Under the pieces are notes generated by a model, which was given only the letters and a program-made list of their open reading frames with translations, had not been told where the DNA came from and made no database searches. A stretch of DNA of 8,136 nucleotides from Bacteroidota bacterium. Its GTDB lineage: Bacteria; Bacteroidota; Ignavibacteria; SZUA-365. The translations under genes and the position numbers were made by a program. Where the stretch lies: contig JAGTUZ010000318.1 of NCBI GenBank assembly GCA_018224415.1, forward strand, positions 1 to 8,136, given 5' to 3'. Positions 6,362 through 8,136 of the stretch are shown here, piece by piece (position 1 is the stretch's first letter; every line of letters begins with the position of its first letter).

Positions 6362-6922
6362 TCAGTCCGCCAGCTCGATGTTCCTGGCCATCTTGTAGTC
6401 CGCTTCCTCTTCCCCGGCGCGGATTTTTTTCAGCACCGGCATGACCAGGCGCTTGCGCAATCCCTTCAGGTAATCGGTGAAGAATATCCCCTTCAGATGG
6501 TCGTATTCGTGCTGGATGACGCGGGCGAGAAAGTCATCGACTTCGAGTTCCTGCGGCTCGAAACGCGCGTCACGGTAGCGGATATGCAGCGTTTCCGGAC
6601 GAAACACTTCCTCGCGCACATTCGGCACGCTCAGGCATCCTTCCTCGTAGCCGATTTCCTCACCCCACAAGTCGGTGATGACGGGATTGATAAAAACCAG
6701 CGGTTTGCTCTCTTCATACCCCTCGACGGCACGCAGGTCGATGACAAACAGCGAGGATCCCACGCCGACCTGGTTGGCGGCGAGTCCGACGCCGTTGGCC
6801 TTGTCCATGGTTTCGAACATGTCGATGATGAGTTGCGTCGTTTCGGGTGTGGGACCCGCGATCTCGCGGGTTTCCTCGCGCAGCACGCGGGCGTCGTAGG
6901 GATATATGGGAAGAAATGCCAT
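6362..6922 (-). CDS. def: Peptide deformylase
   Basis: Metalloenzyme that removes the formyl group from the N-terminal methionine of nascent proteins, undoing on the peptide what Fmt adds on the tRNA. It has 186 residues, slightly above the common 165-175 because of a charged C-terminal extension. The three family motifs are complete: GVGLAANQVG (44-53), EGCLSVP (94-100) and QHEYDHLKG (137-145). Cys96, His138 and His142 are the metal ligands and Glu139 is the catalytic base. It is the first gene of a two-gene operon with fmt, an arrangement found in many bacteria. No Shine-Dalgarno is visible before the ATG at 6922. Its upstream region is shared with the divergent SDR gene and contains the inverted repeat at 6959-6978. 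Confidence 0.97.
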   Translation of the reverse strand: MAFLPIYPYDARVLREETREIAGPTPETTQLIIDMFETMDKANGVGLAANQVGVGSSLFVIDLRAVEGYEESKPLVFINPVITDLWGEEIGYEEGCLSVPNVREEVFRPETLHIRYRDARFEPQELEVDDFLARVIQHEYDHLKGIFFTDYLKGLRKRLVMPVLKKIRAGEEEADYKMARNIELAD

Positions 6923-6958
6923 GGTGAAACGTGTTGTGATTGCGCTGGACTTGTCCGG

Positions 6959-6978
6959 GGTACGGGAAAACCCGTACC
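6959..6978. promoter_or_regulatory. Perfect inverted repeat between def and the SDR gene
   Basis: GGTACGGG-AAAA-CCCGTACC: an 8-base-pair perfect stem with a four-base centre, extendable by two G-T pairs. It lies 36 bases from the def start and 47 from the SDR start. On the plus strand it sits just upstream of GATAAT (6985-6990), a possible -10 for the SDR gene, so it would cover the -35/spacer region as an operator would. In def mRNA it could instead form a leader hairpin. It is not a typical terminator, since no T-run follows on the plus strand. Confidence 0.5.
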
Positions 6979-7025
6979 TTGCAGGATAATAAATTTCCCG
7001 TCAATATCATTGCGGACAGACAGGT

Positions 7026-7817
7026 ATGGAACTTGAACTGAAGGGCAAACGCGCCTTCGTGGCGGGCTCGAGCGAGGGCATCGGCCGGGCCGTGGCAGAG
7101 GGATTCACTGCGGAAGGCATGGCCGTCATGCTCTGCGCGCGCACGGAACAGAAGCTGAAAGACCTCGCCGACCGGCTGCGCGACAGCGGCGCCGAACGCG
7201 TGGAATACATCGCGGCGAATCTCGACGACGCTTCCGACATCGCCCGGATCGTGGCCGAGACGGAATCGCGTTTCGGTGGTGTGGACGTGCTCGTCACCAA
7301 CAACGGCGGTCCGAATCCGGGTGACTTCCTCTCGATGAGCGAGGAGGACTGGCTCGCCGGTTACAACCGCACGCTCATGAGCGGCATCCGGCTCATCCGG
7401 GGCTTCCTTCCCGGAATGATCGAACGGCAGTGGGGACGCATCATCAACATCACGAGCATCTCGGTCAAACAGCCCGTGCAGCGGCTTCTGCTCTCGAACA
7501 CCTTCCGCGCGGGCGTGACCGGCATGGCGCGCACGCTGTCGGACGAAGTGTCGAAGCACGGCGTCACGGTCAACAACATCGCGCCGGGCTACATCGCCAC
7601 CGGAAGACAGGCACAGCTCTTCGCCGATCGCGCGGAAAAGGCCGGCGTCACGGTCGAGGACATCCGCGCGCAGCTCACGGCCAACATTCCGATGGGACGC
7701 ACCGGCGCGCCGGAGGAAATCGCGCATCTCGCGGTGTTCCTGGCCAGCGCGCGTTCATCGTACATGACGGGCACAACCATCCAGGTCGATGGCGGACTCT
7801 ATCGCGGACTGCTCTGA
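7026..7817 (+). CDS. SDR-family oxidoreductase-like protein with atypical active site
   Basis: A 263-residue Rossmann-fold protein of the short-chain dehydrogenase/reductase superfamily, FabG-like in length and C-terminus. The nucleotide-binding loop is AGSSEGIG (13-20), in place of the usual TGxxxGIG. TNNGGP (91-96) replaces the usual NNAG. Ser144 in NITSIS (141-146) matches the catalytic serine. Thirteen residues on, where Tyr is expected, stands Ser157, and the Lys position four further on is Arg161 (SNTFR), so YxxxK is absent. The rest is canonical: VTVNNIAPGYIAT (180-192), IPMGRTGAPEEIA (221-233) and YMTGTTIQVDGG (246-257). This resembles a known SDR-like subgroup with LSNxxR and an imperfect catalytic tetrad, whose reactions are mostly undefined. 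It is probably cytoplasmic. ATG 7026 has a weak CAGG three to six bases upstream. It is divergent from def and convergent with the barrel protein gene. Confidence 0.92.
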   Translation: MELELKGKRAFVAGSSEGIGRAVAEGFTAEGMAVMLCARTEQKLKDLADRLRDSGAERVEYIAANLDDASDIARIVAETESRFGGVDVLVTNNGGPNPGDFLSMSEEDWLAGYNRTLMSGIRLIRGFLPGMIERQWGRIINITSISVKQPVQRLLLSNTFRAGVTGMARTLSDEVSKHGVTVNNIAPGYIATGRQAQLFADRAEKAGVTVEDIRAQLTANIPMGRTGAPEEIAHLAVFLASARSSYMTGTTIQVDGGLYRGLL

Positions 7818-8136
7818 TCAGAAATCATCATCGCCCATGTCCTGTCCCCCGCGGCGTCCTTCGCGATCCTTCTCGTTCATCGCGCGGTTGATGAACCAGC
7901 GAAGATTGAGCATGACCACGGGGGCGTCTTGCAGCGAGTACTGGTAGGCGGTGAAGTCCGGCCCGCGGAAGGTCGACTCGCGTTCGGCCGTTCCAAGCAC
8001 GTCGCTGACGTCCAGCGTGAGGGCCAGGCGGCGCTGGAACAGCTCCTGTCGCACGGCGAGGCTGGTCACCGCGTAGCCTTCGACGCGTCCCTGCGCCGAG
8101 ACCGACGGACTGTTGTAACTCGCATTCACCTGCAGC
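7818..8136 (-). CDS. C-terminal fragment of an outer-membrane beta-barrel (TonB-receptor-like) protein
   Basis: The frame is open from the window edge (8136) to TGA at 7820-7818, giving about 105 residues of the C-terminus; the true start lies outside, and a GTG at 8129 is merely internal. The visible sequence consists of alternating polar/hydrophobic strands joined by charged turns: LQVNASYNSP, RVEGYAVTSLAVRQELF, RLALTLDVSDVLGT, a loop, and a final strand VVMLNLRWFIN. The DVSDVLGT element followed by a long loop and a last strand is typical of the barrel end of the outer membrane beta-barrel family related to TonB-dependent receptors (PF14905-like). After the last strand comes a hydrophilic tail of about 22 residues (RAMNEKDREGRRGG... 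ending DDDF). Ligand and partners cannot be told from this fragment. It is convergent with the SDR gene with zero bases between stop codons. Confidence 0.72.
   Translation of the reverse strand, partial: LQVNASYNSPSVSAQGRVEGYAVTSLAVRQELFQRRLALTLDVSDVLGTAERESTFRGPDFTAYQYSLQDAPVVMLNLRWFINRAMNEKDREGRRGGQDMGDDDF

Noticed and set aside
6959..6978. The inverted repeat as an intrinsic terminator
   Set aside because: It lies upstream of both divergent genes, and no run of T follows on the plus strand. On the minus strand the only T-run is the four-base loop itself.
6050..7036. A 328-residue open frame on the plus strand across fmt and def
   Set aside because: It is antisense to two well-identified genes and has no family motif.
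6714..7727. A 337-residue open frame on the minus strand opposite the SDR gene and overlapping def
   Set aside because: It is antisense to a complete SDR and runs into def in another frame. Its composition (Arg, Ala, His, Asp) is that of a shadow frame, and it has no domain or ribosome binding site.
7818..8129. The last minus-strand frame as a complete small gene starting at GTG 8129
   Set aside because: The frame stays open to the window edge, and the residues before the GTG continue the same beta-strand pattern, so it is the end of a larger gene.

Overview
The window looks like a chromosomal segment of a Gram-negative bacterium of the Bacteroidota/Chlorobi side of the tree (Ignavibacteria, Kapabacteria or Rhodothermia-like). 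The evidence is a lipid A gene (lpxB), the C-terminal piece of an outer-membrane beta-barrel receptor, a type IX secretion tail with the NYPNPFNP motif that is frequent in that clade, one spacing-perfect match to the Bacteroidota promoter consensus (TTG-N20-TAnnTTTG), and weak or absent Shine-Dalgarno sites before most genes. The assignment is an inference; no rRNA or other marker is present.

Layout. (1) 1-551, minus: 5' part of a phosphatidylserine decarboxylase gene (psd), cut by the window edge inside the serine codon of its self-cleavage site. (2) 552-718: divergent intergenic region with a candidate promoter on each strand. (3) 719-1288, plus: membrane methyltransferase of the isoprenylcysteine/phospholipid methyltransferase fold. 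(4) 1384-2514, plus: lpxB. (5) 2527-5178, minus, convergent with lpxB: a large secreted protein with two DUF3494 (ice-binding-type) domains separated by three Big_5 Ig-like domains and ending in a type IX sorting domain. (6) 5179-5424: non-coding stretch with a pyrimidine-rich tract. (7) 6922-5425, minus: def-fmt, a two-gene operon for N-formyl removal and addition. (8) 6923-7025: divergent intergenic region with a perfect 8-bp-stem inverted repeat. (9) 7026-7817, plus: an SDR-fold protein lacking the YxxxK catalytic pair. (10) 7818-8136, minus: C-terminus of an outer-membrane beta-barrel protein whose stop codon directly abuts that of the SDR.

The left part (psd, methyltransferase, lpxB) is envelope-lipid themed. 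def and fmt act together on initiator methionine. The DUF3494 protein stands alone, has its own strong ribosome binding site and a visibly lower GC content than its neighbours, and is the most unusual object here. I found no CRISPR array, mobile element, RNA gene or defence system. The most rewarding items are the two-headed DUF3494 protein with its exactly repeated 49-bp segments and paired cysteines, and the SDR with an altered active site.
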